From the NCBI GenBank assembly GCA_003132125.1, contig PKWT01000502.1, positions 2,140-22,055 of the forward strand: a stretch of 19,916 bases of DNA, given 5' to 3'. Positions 6,622 through 13,045 of this stretch are shown here, one piece after another. The notes under the pieces are model-generated. The model was not told where the DNA came from, searched no databases, and saw nothing but the letters and a program-made list of their open reading frames with translations. Each line of letters opens with the position of its first letter. Within the stretch, counting starts at the first letter, position 1. The position numbers were made by a program, and so were the translations under genes. The stretch comes from Micrococcales bacterium (GTDB taxonomy: Bacteria; Actinomycetota; Actinomycetes; Actinomycetales; Dermatophilaceae).

Positions 6622-7845
6622 GTGCCCGATCACGCAACCCAGACCCTGCTGGTCACTGTCTCCGGCGATGACCGTCCCGGTGTCACCAGCACGCTGTTCG
6701 ATGCCATCGCGGACGTTGGGGCCGAGGTCCTGGATCTCGAGCAGGTTGTCGTGCGCGGGCATCTGACCCTGGCCCTGCTGCTCTCGGCCGGGCCTCAGGA
6801 CCTTCGCTTGCGCGGCGTCGTCGAGAGCGTTGCCACAGCGCTGGGCATGCAGGTCACGGTTGAGACCGGCAGCGGCGACAACGCACCGCGCCGCGGGGGG
6901 CGAGCAGCCGTGGTCGTCATCGGTGCGCCCTTGCTCGCCAGCGCCGTTGCCGCCGTCGCCACACGAATCGCAGCCCACGGCGCCAACATCGACCGGATCC
7001 GGCGACTGTCGCGATACCCGGTCACCACGGTCGAGTTCGACATCTCCGGCGCCAACGTCGCGGTTCTACGCAGCGAGCTCTCGCTCGAAGCGGCCGTGCG
7101 AGGTGTCGACATCGCGGTGGCCCCGAGCGGGCTGGCCCGGCGCGGTCGCCGCCTGGTCGTCATGGATGTGGACTCCACCCTGATCCAGGACGAGGTCATC
7201 GAGCTCCTGGCGGCGCGTGCGGGACGCGAGTCCGAGGTCGCCGCCGTGACGTCTGCCGCCATGCGCGGTGAGATCGACTTCGCCGAGAGCCTGCGGGCGA
7301 GGGTGGCCACCCTTGCCGGACTGCCCGTGACCGTCCTCGACGAGGTGCGGGCCGACATTCGGCTCACGGCCGGTGCCCGCACCCTCGTGCGCACGATGAA
7401 GCGGCTCGGCTTCACGCTCGCGTTGGTCTCAGGTGGTTTCATCGAGATCGTCGGACCCCTTGCGGCAGAGCTGGGGATCGACCTCGCCCACGCCAACCGA
7501 CTCGAGGTGCTTGATGGCGTCCTCACCGGCGGCCTGGTCGGCGACATCGTCGACCGTCGGGGCAAGGCCACGGCCCTGCGCCGTTTCGCGGCCGAGGAGG
7601 GCCTTCCACTGTCGCGCACGGTGGCGATCGGCGACGGAGCGAACGACCTGGACATGCTGGCAGCCGCCGGTCTCGGGGTCGCGTTCAACGCCAAGCCGAT
7701 CGTGCGCGAACAGGCCGACACCGCAGTCAACGTGCCCTATCTCGACGCTGTGCTTTATCTCCTGGGGATCAGCCGCGAAGAGATCGAAGAGGCGGACGAA
7801 GCGGACGGCACGCCGACGCGGGCTCCCCACCTGCCTGCTCGCTGA
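6622..7845 (+). CDS. serB: Phosphoserine phosphatase with N-terminal ACT domains
   Basis: Hydrolyses O-phosphoserine to serine, the last step of serine synthesis; cytosolic HAD-superfamily enzyme. 407 residues, the long SerB form of actinobacteria (as SerB2). Seen: an ACT domain at about residues 7-80 (LLVTVSGDDRPGVTSTLFDA), a second ACT-like region at about 95-167 (VVVIGAPLLAS to NIDRIRRLS), then the HAD domain. HAD motif I is DVDSTLIQDE with nucleophile Asp182 and acid/base Asp184, motif II LVSGGF with Ser270, motif III Lys315 in RRGKATAL, and motif IV IGDGANDLDM (337-346). All catalytic residues are present. The acidic tail (EEIEEADEADG) is lineage-specific. The gene converges with fabI. 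ACT domains in this form are known to bind amino acids, so serine feedback is plausible. Confidence 0.95.
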   Translation: MPDHATQTLLVTVSGDDRPGVTSTLFDAIADVGAEVLDLEQVVVRGHLTLALLLSAGPQDLRLRGVVESVATALGMQVTVETGSGDNAPRRGGRAAVVVIGAPLLASAVAAVATRIAAHGANIDRIRRLSRYPVTTVEFDISGANVAVLRSELSLEAAVRGVDIAVAPSGLARRGRRLVVMDVDSTLIQDEVIELLAARAGRESEVAAVTSAAMRGEIDFAESLRARVATLAGLPVTVLDEVRADIRLTAGARTLVRTMKRLGFTLALVSGGFIEIVGPLAAELGIDLAHANRLEVLDGVLTGGLVGDIVDRRGKATALRRFAAEEGLPLSRTVAIGDGANDLDMLAAAGLGVAFNAKPIVREQADTAVNVPYLDAVLYLLGISREEIEEADEADGTPTRAPHLPAR

Positions 7846-7879
7846 CTCCCTCCAGCACCCTGACCTCGCTGACCGTCAC

Positions 7880-7895
7880 GAGCGGAGCGGCGCTC
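7880..7895. terminator. Possible weak hairpin between convergent serB and fabI
   Basis: GAGCG, a 6-nt loop and CGCTC form a 5-bp GC-rich hairpin in the 57-bp gap between the two convergent stop codons. There is no T-tract on either strand, so its role as a terminator is only suggested by position. Confidence 0.22.
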
Positions 7896-7902
7896 ATGCC
7901 AG

Positions 7903-8661
7903 CTATTGACCCATCGCGTGGAAGCCGCCGTCGACGTGGATGATCTCGCCGCTCGTCGCCGGGAACCAGTCGGAGAGCAGCGCCACGCATGCTTTCGCCG
8001 CAGGGACCGCGTCATTGACGTCCCAGCCCAAGGGAGAACGACTGGCCCATGCCTGTTCCAAGGCTTTGAACCCGGGAACAGACTTGGCTGCCGTGGTCTT
8101 GATGGGGCCGGCCGCCACGAGGTTCACCCGTATGCCCTTGGGCCCGAGATCACGGGCGCAGTAACGGCTGGTCGACTCGAACGCAGCCTTTGCCACACCC
8201 ATCCAGTCGTACACCGGCCACGCGTACTTCGCATCGAAGGTCAGGCCGACGATGCTGCCCCCCGCAGACATCAACGGAAGCGCACCGACCGCAAGCGCTT
8301 TGAGTGAGTATGCCGATGCGTGCACCGCTGTTCCGACGTCCTCCCACGAGGCCCCGAGGAAGTCGAAGGCACCCTGCGGGGCGAAGCCGATCGAGTGCAG
8401 CACCCCGTCGAGATGATCGACGTGCTCGCCAAGCCTCTCCGCCAGCGTGTCGATGTGCTCGGGGTCGGTCACGTCCAGCTCGATGACCGGCGGCGTCGAC
8501 GGCAGTCGCCTGGCGATCATCTGGGTGATCTTCATGGCGCGACCGAACGAGGTCAGCACCACCTCGGCGCCCTGCTCCTGCGCCAGCTTGGCCACATGAA
8601 AAGCGATCGAGGAGTCCATGAGAACGCCGGTGATCAGCAGCTTCTTGCCATGCAACAACAT
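7903..8661 (-). CDS. fabI: Enoyl-[acyl-carrier-protein] reductase (NADH), FabI/InhA type
   Basis: Reduces the trans-2-enoyl-ACP double bond in the last step of each fatty-acid elongation cycle, using NADH. 252 residues. Seen: the FabI-type dinucleotide loop ITGVLMDSSIAFHVAKLAQEQGA, the substrate-loop segment LHSIGFAPQ (Ser90, equivalent to InhA Ser94), and the catalytic Tyr151-x6-Lys158 pair in YDWMGVAK, with Phe142 nine residues before the Tyr as in InhA Phe149/Tyr158. This is followed by VNLVAAGPIKTTAA and the C-terminal SGEIIHVDGGFHAMG. The sequence is closer to InhA than to the E. coli FabI pattern. It lies 80 bp downstream of fabG, matching the fabG1-inhA order of mycobacteria. AAGGA about 7 nt before the ATG serves as ribosome binding site. 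Enzymes of this type are triclosan and isoniazid-adduct targets in relatives. Confidence 0.95.
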   Translation of the reverse strand: MLLHGKKLLITGVLMDSSIAFHVAKLAQEQGAEVVLTSFGRAMKITQMIARRLPSTPPVIELDVTDPEHIDTLAERLGEHVDHLDGVLHSIGFAPQGAFDFLGASWEDVGTAVHASAYSLKALAVGALPLMSAGGSIVGLTFDAKYAWPVYDWMGVAKAAFESTSRYCARDLGPKGIRVNLVAAGPIKTTAAKSVPGFKALEQAWASRSPLGWDVNDAVPAAKACVALLSDWFPATSGEIIHVDGGFHAMGQ

Positions 8662-8670
8662 GCGCAGTCC

Positions 8671-8698
8671 TTCGGTTCGTGTTCGGTGCTGGTTCGGT
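8671..8698. repeat. Three TTCGGT hexamers with exact 11-bp period in the fabG-fabI spacer
   Basis: TTCGGT occurs at 8671-8676, 8682-8687 and 8693-8698, each 11 bp apart (one helical turn), just upstream of the fabI start on the coding-strand side. No function is assigned; it could be a binding-site array, a leader element or chance. Confidence 0.5.
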
Positions 8699-8741
8699 GA
8701 CCGGTGCTGTCAGGCATCCAGGCGTTCAGTGGTCCATGTCA

Positions 8742-9455
8742 TCAGTGGCCCATCCCGAGGCCGCCGTCAACCGGGATGACGGCGCCAGTGATGTACGCCG
8801 CGTCCGCCGACGCGATGAATCTAACGGCTGAGGCGATTTCATGCGACAAGGCGAAGCGACCCGCAGGGATGCCGGCGAGATACGTCTTCTTGAGATCCTC
8901 GGACAGGGCCTCGGTCATGTCGGTCTCGACGAAGCCCGGGGCAATGACGTTGGCGGTGATGCCGCGCCCGCCAAGCTCGCGCGAGATCGACCTCGCCAGA
9001 CCGACCAGTGCAGACTTGCTGGCCGAGTAGTTGGCCTGTCCCGCGGACCCGAGAAGTCCAACCACGCTGGAGATGAAGATGATGCGCCCCCGGCGCATGG
9101 TGATCATGCCTTTGCTGGCTCGACGCGCGCAGCGGAAGGCGCCCGCCAGGTTGGTGTCGATCACCGCGTCGAAGTCCTCGTCACTCATGCGCATGAGCAG
9201 CCCGTCACGGGTGATGCCGGCGTTGGCCACCAGCACCTCGATCCGCCCACCGAGCATGACCTCCGCGGCTGAGAACGCGGCATCCACCGACTCGGTGTCA
9301 GTCACGTCACAGATCACGCCCCGCAGTCCCTCTGGAGCATCACCGGAGCGGTGGGTGATCACGACGTTGTCGCCGGCATCCTGGAAGGCCCGGGCGATCG
9401 AGAGGCCGATGCCTCGGTTGCCTCCAGTGATCAGCACATTCCGAGGGTCAGCCAT
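8742..9455 (-). CDS. fabG: 3-oxoacyl-[acyl-carrier-protein] reductase
   Basis: NADPH-dependent reduction of beta-ketoacyl-ACP in fatty-acid elongation; cytosolic SDR enzyme, tetrameric in known members. 237 residues. Seen: the TGGNRGIG cofactor motif (residues 10-17), VLVANAGITRDGLL with the conserved NAG, and the full catalytic set Ser130, Tyr143 and Lys147 (YSASK) with Asn102 in DTNLAGAF. The C-terminus SADAAYITGAVIPVDGGLGMGH is typical. The start is the ATG at 9455, preceded by GGAGG; a TTG 12 bp earlier lies within that ribosome binding site and is unlikely. It leads a two-gene operon with fabI, the mabA-inhA type order, and diverges from the DUF3099 gene across 116 bp containing a 12-bp palindrome. 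Confidence 0.95.
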   Translation of the reverse strand: MADPRNVLITGGNRGIGLSIARAFQDAGDNVVITHRSGDAPEGLRGVICDVTDTESVDAAFSAAEVMLGGRIEVLVANAGITRDGLLMRMSDEDFDAVIDTNLAGAFRCARRASKGMITMRRGRIIFISSVVGLLGSAGQANYSASKSALVGLARSISRELGGRGITANVIAPGFVETDMTEALSEDLKKTYLAGIPAGRFALSHEIASAVRFIASADAAYITGAVIPVDGGLGMGH

Positions 9456-9528
9456 CAGTTCCTCCAACAGGGTCCGGGTCTGGCAGAGCGCACGCGCGGT
9501 CGGGCGGCCACTCGGGACGCTAGCCGAC

Positions 9529-9540
9529 TACCGGCCGGTA
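9529..9540. promoter_or_regulatory. 12-bp perfect palindrome, candidate operator between fabG and the DUF3099 gene
   Basis: TACCGGCCGGTA is perfectly self-complementary. On the fabG strand it starts 1 bp downstream of a TACGGT box (9542-9547), placing it over the expected transcription start of fabG, where a bound repressor would block initiation. It lies 20 bp from the opposing -10 box of the DUF3099 gene. Confidence 0.4.
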
Positions 9541-9541
9541 C

Positions 9542-9547
9542 ACCGTA
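9542..9547 (-). promoter_or_regulatory. Candidate -10 element (TACGGT) for fabG-fabI
   Basis: TACGGT on the minus strand, about 86 bp before the fabG start. It fits TANNNT, but no convincing -35 was found. It would give a leadered message with the GGAGG ribosome binding site. Confidence 0.3.
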
Positions 9548-9559
9548 TTGCCCACGGCA

Positions 9560-9565
9560 TATCGT
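9560..9565 (+). promoter_or_regulatory. Predicted -10 element (TATCGT) of the DUF3099 gene
   Basis: TATCGT ends 6 nt before the GTG at 9572, at leaderless spacing. Confidence 0.5.
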
Positions 9566-9571
9566 TGAGGC

Positions 9572-9910
9572 GTGAGAAAGCGCGGCACCCCTCCCCCGAA
9601 GGTGTTCGCCGTTACCGGGCTGCCGTCCTCGCTCAGAGACGACCAGGACATCCGGATCCGCCGTTATCTGGTCTCGATGATCATCCGCACGGTGTGTTTC
9701 GTGCTCGCGGTCGTCACCATCGTCGTGCTCCACTGGACCGTGGTCGGTTGGCTCCTGGTCGTCGCAGCGGTGGTTCTCCCTTACATCGCCGTGGTCATGG
9801 CCAATGCGACCAGGTCCCTGCGGAGCACGTACCTTGGACCGGTAGCGCCCAGCAACCCCACGCCAGCACAGCTCGAACCCCCCGTTATCGACAAGGACCT
9901 GCCGGAATGA
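9572..9910 (+). CDS. DUF3099 family small membrane protein
   Basis: 112-residue protein matching the actinobacterial DUF3099 family: a short basic N-terminus (VRKRGTPPPKVFAVTGLP), a DDQDIRIRRYLVSMIIRTVCF stretch leading into the first hydrophobic helix (about residues 35-53, IIRTVCFVLAVVTIVVL), a second helix (about 56-78, TVVGWLLVVAAVVLPYIAVVMAN), then a proline-rich cytosolic tail ending VIDKDLPE. Function is unknown. It is transcribed divergently from fabG and overlaps the next small gene (ATGA), so the two are likely coupled. The GTG start is supported by the leaderless -10 box 6 nt upstream. Confidence 0.82.
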   Translation: MRKRGTPPPKVFAVTGLPSSLRDDQDIRIRRYLVSMIIRTVCFVLAVVTIVVLHWTVVGWLLVVAAVVLPYIAVVMANATRSLRSTYLGPVAPSNPTPAQLEPPVIDKDLPE

Positions 9911-10155
9911 CCCCAAGCGCAACCCACTCCAAGAGCTCGATCCGCTGCAGCGCCAAGGGCTGCCGCGCGGACGCGGCATACGGACTGTTGTGGAACAACC
10001 CGAAGCTGCACATGCCTGACCGGCGCAAGACGTGGCTGGCCTGCGAGGAACACGCTGACTCGCTGTCGGACTACTTGTCGTCTCGTGGGTTCCTGAAGGA
10101 TGCCGTCCCGGTGTCCGAGCTCGGTGCTACAAAGGTCACGGACAAGGCGCTCTGA
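9907..10155 (+). CDS. Small Cys/His protein, possible zinc binder
   Basis: 82-residue soluble protein starting at the ATG that overlaps the DUF3099 stop (ATGA). It carries Cys14 and Cys19 (CSAKGC), then Cys46 and His49 (CEEH), a C-x4-C...C-x2-H arrangement that could bind one zinc ion. Between them is YGLLWNNPKLHMPDRRKTWLAC, and after them a helical SLSDYLSSRGFLKD segment and a tail. I do not know a named function for it. AAGGA 9 nt before the ATG is a possible ribosome binding site. A much longer frame reading in from 9031 is an artefact running antisense to fabG. The overlap suggests co-expression with the DUF3099 protein. Confidence 0.75.
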   Translation: MTPSATHSKSSIRCSAKGCRADAAYGLLWNNPKLHMPDRRKTWLACEEHADSLSDYLSSRGFLKDAVPVSELGATKVTDKAL

Positions 10156-10215
10156 GCCAACCCCGCTGTTGACCGTCAGCCGCCGATGCCGGTCATGGAC
10201 GCAAGCGTAAACGGG

Positions 10216-10221
10216 TACGGT
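10216..10221 (+). promoter_or_regulatory. Predicted -10 element (TACGGT) of the SURF1 gene
   Basis: TACGGT ends 6 nt before the GTG at 10228. This favours that start over the ATG at 10186, whose extra residues are not hydrophobic and would lie upstream of the promoter. Confidence 0.48.
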
Positions 10222-10227
10222 CGTCGG

Positions 10228-11052
10228 GTGCTACGAGTGGTGATTTCGCGTCGTTGGCTCACCGCGTTGGCGGTCGCCACGCTCTTCGCCATCGCTTGCT
10301 ATTTCCTTGGCCAGTGGCAGTGGCACCGGCATGAGGACAAGGCCGCCAGGGCGGCACGGATCAACAGCCACTACCTGGCCAGTCCGATTCCGCTGTCCCG
10401 TGTGCTGCAAGGACCCGGCGCAACCCTGGCCCGCGCCGACGAGTGGACGCTGGTCACCGCGACCGGACGGTATGCCGACCGCAGCCTCATGCTTGTACGC
10501 AACCGCCCGAACCACGGCGTGTTCGGCTACGAGGTGACCGTTCCACTGGACCTTGCGGACGGTACGTCGCTCCTGGTCGACCGCGGGTGGATTCCCAACG
10601 GCCGGACCGCTGCCGACCCATCCCCCGTGCCGGCCACCCCCGCCGGAGACATCACGGTCACCGGCTGGCTGCGGATGGGCGAACCGAGCTTCGGCCGACA
10701 GATGCCCATGGGACAGCTCGCATCGATCAACATCGCCGAGGCCCGTGCCCAGACGGGCGCCCCGCTGTATGGCGCCTACCTGATCGCGCGCGACGAGGCT
10801 GGGACACCCGGCCAGCAGATCGTCCGTCCGCAAGCCCTCGCTTCACCCGACACCGACGAGGGACCACACCTCGCCTACGCGCTTCAGTGGTGGCTCGCCT
10901 CCCCCGTCGGCCTCGTGATGGTGTTCGTCGGCGCCCGGCGGGAACATCGTGAGGGCTCCGGATCGACCCTTCCCTCTCCGGCCAGCCCATCGGCTCGGGC
11001 GTTGCCCAGCAAGGTCCGCAAGACCCGCATATGGGACGAAGAGGACGAATAG
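10228..11052 (+). CDS. SURF1 family cytochrome c oxidase assembly protein
   Basis: Membrane protein of 274 residues from the GTG at 10228. SURF1 (Shy1) proteins help insert heme a and assemble the aa3-type cytochrome oxidase. Seen: transmembrane helix 1 (about residues 8-27, RRWLTALAVATLFAIACYFL) followed by the SURF1 signature GQWQWHRHEDK, a periplasmic beta-rich domain with RNRPNHGVFGYEVTVPLDLADGTSLLVDRGWIPNGR, and a C-terminal helix PVGLVMVFVGARREH preceded by HLAYALQWW, all family landmarks. The cytosolic tail after helix 2 is polar and lineage-specific. No cox gene is in the window, so the link to oxidase assembly rests on family knowledge. The downstream SDR gene is 72 bp away beyond two small hairpins. 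Confidence 0.9.
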   Translation: MLRVVISRRWLTALAVATLFAIACYFLGQWQWHRHEDKAARAARINSHYLASPIPLSRVLQGPGATLARADEWTLVTATGRYADRSLMLVRNRPNHGVFGYEVTVPLDLADGTSLLVDRGWIPNGRTAADPSPVPATPAGDITVTGWLRMGEPSFGRQMPMGQLASINIAEARAQTGAPLYGAYLIARDEAGTPGQQIVRPQALASPDTDEGPHLAYALQWWLASPVGLVMVFVGARREHREGSGSTLPSPASPSARALPSKVRKTRIWDEEDE

Positions 11053-11087
11053 CCGGCCACCGGGAGCCGGTCGGGCGTCGATGCCCG
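11053..11087 (+). terminator. Two consecutive GC hairpins after the SURF1 gene
   Basis: CCGGC/GCCGG (arms 11053-11057 and 11066-11070, 8-nt loop) is followed at once by CGGGC/GCCCG (arms 11072-11076 and 11083-11087, 6-nt loop), directly behind the SURF1 stop. There is no T-tract, so termination is only a possibility; stabilising the 3' end of the message is equally plausible. Confidence 0.3.
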
Positions 11088-11124
11088 CGAACCCACTGAG
11101 GAAGCTGCGTGCAAGCATGGGCGC

Positions 11125-11886
11125 ATGAACCTTGACCTCGAGCACCGTGTCTACATCGTCAGTGGCGCCTCGCGCGGCCTGGGCTTCGCGACAGCGGCAG
11201 AGCTGGTGGCGGACGGCGCTCGCGTGATCATCGCCTCCCGGTCGCAGGACGCCATCAACACCGCTGCCATCGCGCTGCAGGCACCTGATCGTGTCGTCGC
11301 TGTCGCGGCGGACCTCGCCGACGTCGATACGGCCGGCCGTCTGGTCGCAGTCGCCCTGGAACGCTTCGGCCATCTCGACGGCGCGGTGATCAGCGTCGGC
11401 GGTCCCGCCCCGGGGACGGCAGCCGAGGTTGATGACGACGCCTGGCGGGGCGCTTTCGAGTCAGTGTTCCTCGGTCAGCTGCGCCTGGCCAGAGCCGTGC
11501 TGTCCGCCACAGACTCCCCGGTGAGCGTCACCATCGTGCTCTCGACATCGGTGCGCAGCCCCATCCCCGGGCTGGCGATCTCCAACGGCCTTCGTCCCGG
11601 ACTGGCGATGGCCGCCAAGACCCTTGCCGACGAATACGGTCCGCGCGGTTCGAGGGTCAACGTGATCCTTCCGGGCCGGATCGCCACGGACCGGATGCAG
11701 GAGCTCGACGAGGCATCCGGAGACCCCGCGGAGTCACGTCGGCGCAACAGCGCGAGCATCCCTCTGGGCCGTTACGGCGAGCCCGAGGAGTTCGGGCGGG
11801 TCGCTGCCTTCGTCACGTCACCGGCTGCGTCGTACATGTCCGGATCGGTGATCACCGTCGACGGTGGGGCAACGCGCAGCCTGTGA
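11125..11886 (+). CDS. SDR-fold oxidoreductase-like protein lacking the YxxxK catalytic pair
   Basis: 253-residue Rossmann-fold protein of the short-chain dehydrogenase superfamily. The cofactor motif SGASRGLGFA (residues 13-22) and the C-terminal SPAASYMSGSVITVDGG are normal. However, where FabG reads NYSASK this protein reads ISNGLR: the catalytic Tyr is Ser153 and the Lys is Arg157, while Ser140 is kept. The NAG motif is replaced by VGGPAPG. This matches a recognised atypical SDR group (beta-ketoacyl-reductase-like proteins with an imperfect tetrad), so it is probably functional but not a standard dehydrogenase; its substrate is unknown. The start is the ATG at 11125, with AAGCAT 6 nt upstream as a weak -10 at leaderless spacing; no close ribosome binding site was found. 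Confidence 0.85.
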   Translation: MNLDLEHRVYIVSGASRGLGFATAAELVADGARVIIASRSQDAINTAAIALQAPDRVVAVAADLADVDTAGRLVAVALERFGHLDGAVISVGGPAPGTAAEVDDDAWRGAFESVFLGQLRLARAVLSATDSPVSVTIVLSTSVRSPIPGLAISNGLRPGLAMAAKTLADEYGPRGSRVNVILPGRIATDRMQELDEASGDPAESRRRNSASIPLGRYGEPEEFGRVAAFVTSPAASYMSGSVITVDGGATRSL

Positions 11887-11923
11887 TCCGCGCATCGGCT
11901 TATCAGGTGCATCGACCCGGAAC

Positions 11924-11929
11924 TAGGAT
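11924..11929 (+). promoter_or_regulatory. Predicted -10 element (TAGGAT) of the cell-wall-binding-repeat gene
   Basis: TAGGAT ends 7 nt before the ATG at 11937, placing the expected transcript start at or next to that codon and marking 11937 as the original start of the gene even though a TGA follows at codon 5. Confidence 0.5.
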
Positions 11930-11936
11930 CCTCCTC

Positions 11937-13034
11937 ATGCGCCGAAACTGAGCAACCGCTGTCCTGTTGCCCATGCTTGCTGCCGTCATCGGCCTGGTCG
12001 CGTTGCCTGCGGTGTCCGTGGCCGCCCCGGCGGACGTGACGGTACAGCGGATCTTCGGTGCCGACCGCTATGAGACGTCGGCCGCCATAGCCCAGGTCAC
12101 GTTCGGAACCAGCACGACACCGGTTGGCCATGCGGTGATCGCCAACGGACGCGACTTCGCTGACGCGGCTGTCGGCGCCAACCTGTTTGGGGTCTTCGGT
12201 GCGGGTCCCGTACTGCTCACCCGGGCTCACGATGTTCCACAGCCGATCGCGGACGTCATCAGGCAGCTTCCTGTCCACCGGTTCTTCATCGTCGGGGCAA
12301 CTGATGTGGTCGACCTGACAGTCGAGAGCCGGCTGCAGACCTTGGGCGAGGCAAACGGCACCGCGGGCGATATTTCCAGGTTCAGCGGGAGTGACCGGTA
12401 CGCGACCGGGGCCGCAGTCGCCAGGACGGCCTTCGACGGAGAAGCGAACTGGCCCGGGTTGGTCGACGGCCTGCGCACCGCTTTCCTGGTCAGCGGAGTC
12501 GGGGGCGCAGATGCACTCGCGGCGGCACCTTTGACCTATGCCGCGACGATCCCCCTGCTCCTGACCCAACCGGATGTGCTGAGTGTCCCAACCGGTAATG
12601 CTCTGCTCACGATCACCGGAGGCAACCGGGCGATCCAGCAGGTCATCGTCATCGGCGGGCCAGGGGCCGTGAGCCCAGCCGTCCTGACCCAGATCAAAGC
12701 GCTGGGCCTCAGCGTCCGACGGATCGCGGGAATCAACCGGCAGGCCACCGCGGTCGCGGTCGCGAACTTCGCTGTCCTCACACTCGGTTGGAACCCCGCC
12801 CACATCAATCTCGCCCGCGGTGACGACTATGCGGACGCCATCTCCGCCGCCCCGCACGCCGGGGAGGAGCTGGGACCGTTGCTGTTCACCCTGTCCCCGG
12901 ACAAGCTCGGCACCGCGACCGCCGACTTCCTGCGCGCCCACGCCGGCGTCACCAAGAGCATCGACGTGTTCGGAGGTCCCGGTGCGGTCTCTGAGGCCGT
13001 CGTCGCCGAGGCACGGATCGCCGCCGGCGGCTGA
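11937..13034 (+). pseudogene. Secreted cell-wall-binding repeat 2 protein with an in-frame TGA in its signal peptide
   Basis: Encodes three cell-wall-binding repeats of the Pfam CW_binding_2 type (as in Clostridium cell-surface proteins), a family thought to anchor or adhere proteins at the Gram-positive wall. Repeats begin RIFGADRYETSAAIA, RFSGSDRYATGAAVA and RIAGINRQATAVAVA. Each continues into DA(A/L)A/SAAP-like and FIVGATDVVD, VIVIGGPGAVS or DVFGGPGAVS segments. The reading frame from ATG 11937 reads M-R-R-N-stop-A-T-A-V-L-L, continuing as an obvious signal peptide with hydrophobic core MLAAVIGLVALPAVSVAAPA. Thus TGA (11949-11951) interrupts the n-region, possibly replacing TGG. The rest of the frame is intact for over 350 codons. 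Translation could only resume at TTG 11967 or ATG 11973, neither with a ribosome binding site, giving a signal peptide without its basic end. It could be a recent pseudogene, a sequencing error or a reduced-expression allele. Confidence 0.75.
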
Positions 13035-13045
13035 ACGAGCCAGCC

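Noticed and set aside
9031..9906. Long frame running from inside fabG into the small Cys/His gene
   Set aside because: Only the last 82 codons (from 9907) look like a protein; the part before is antisense to fabG and out of frame with the DUF3099 gene.
13020..13031. Palindrome GCCGCCGGCGGC at the end of the cell-wall protein gene
   Set aside because: It has no loop, lies inside coding sequence and results from Ala/Gly codons; not a credible terminator.
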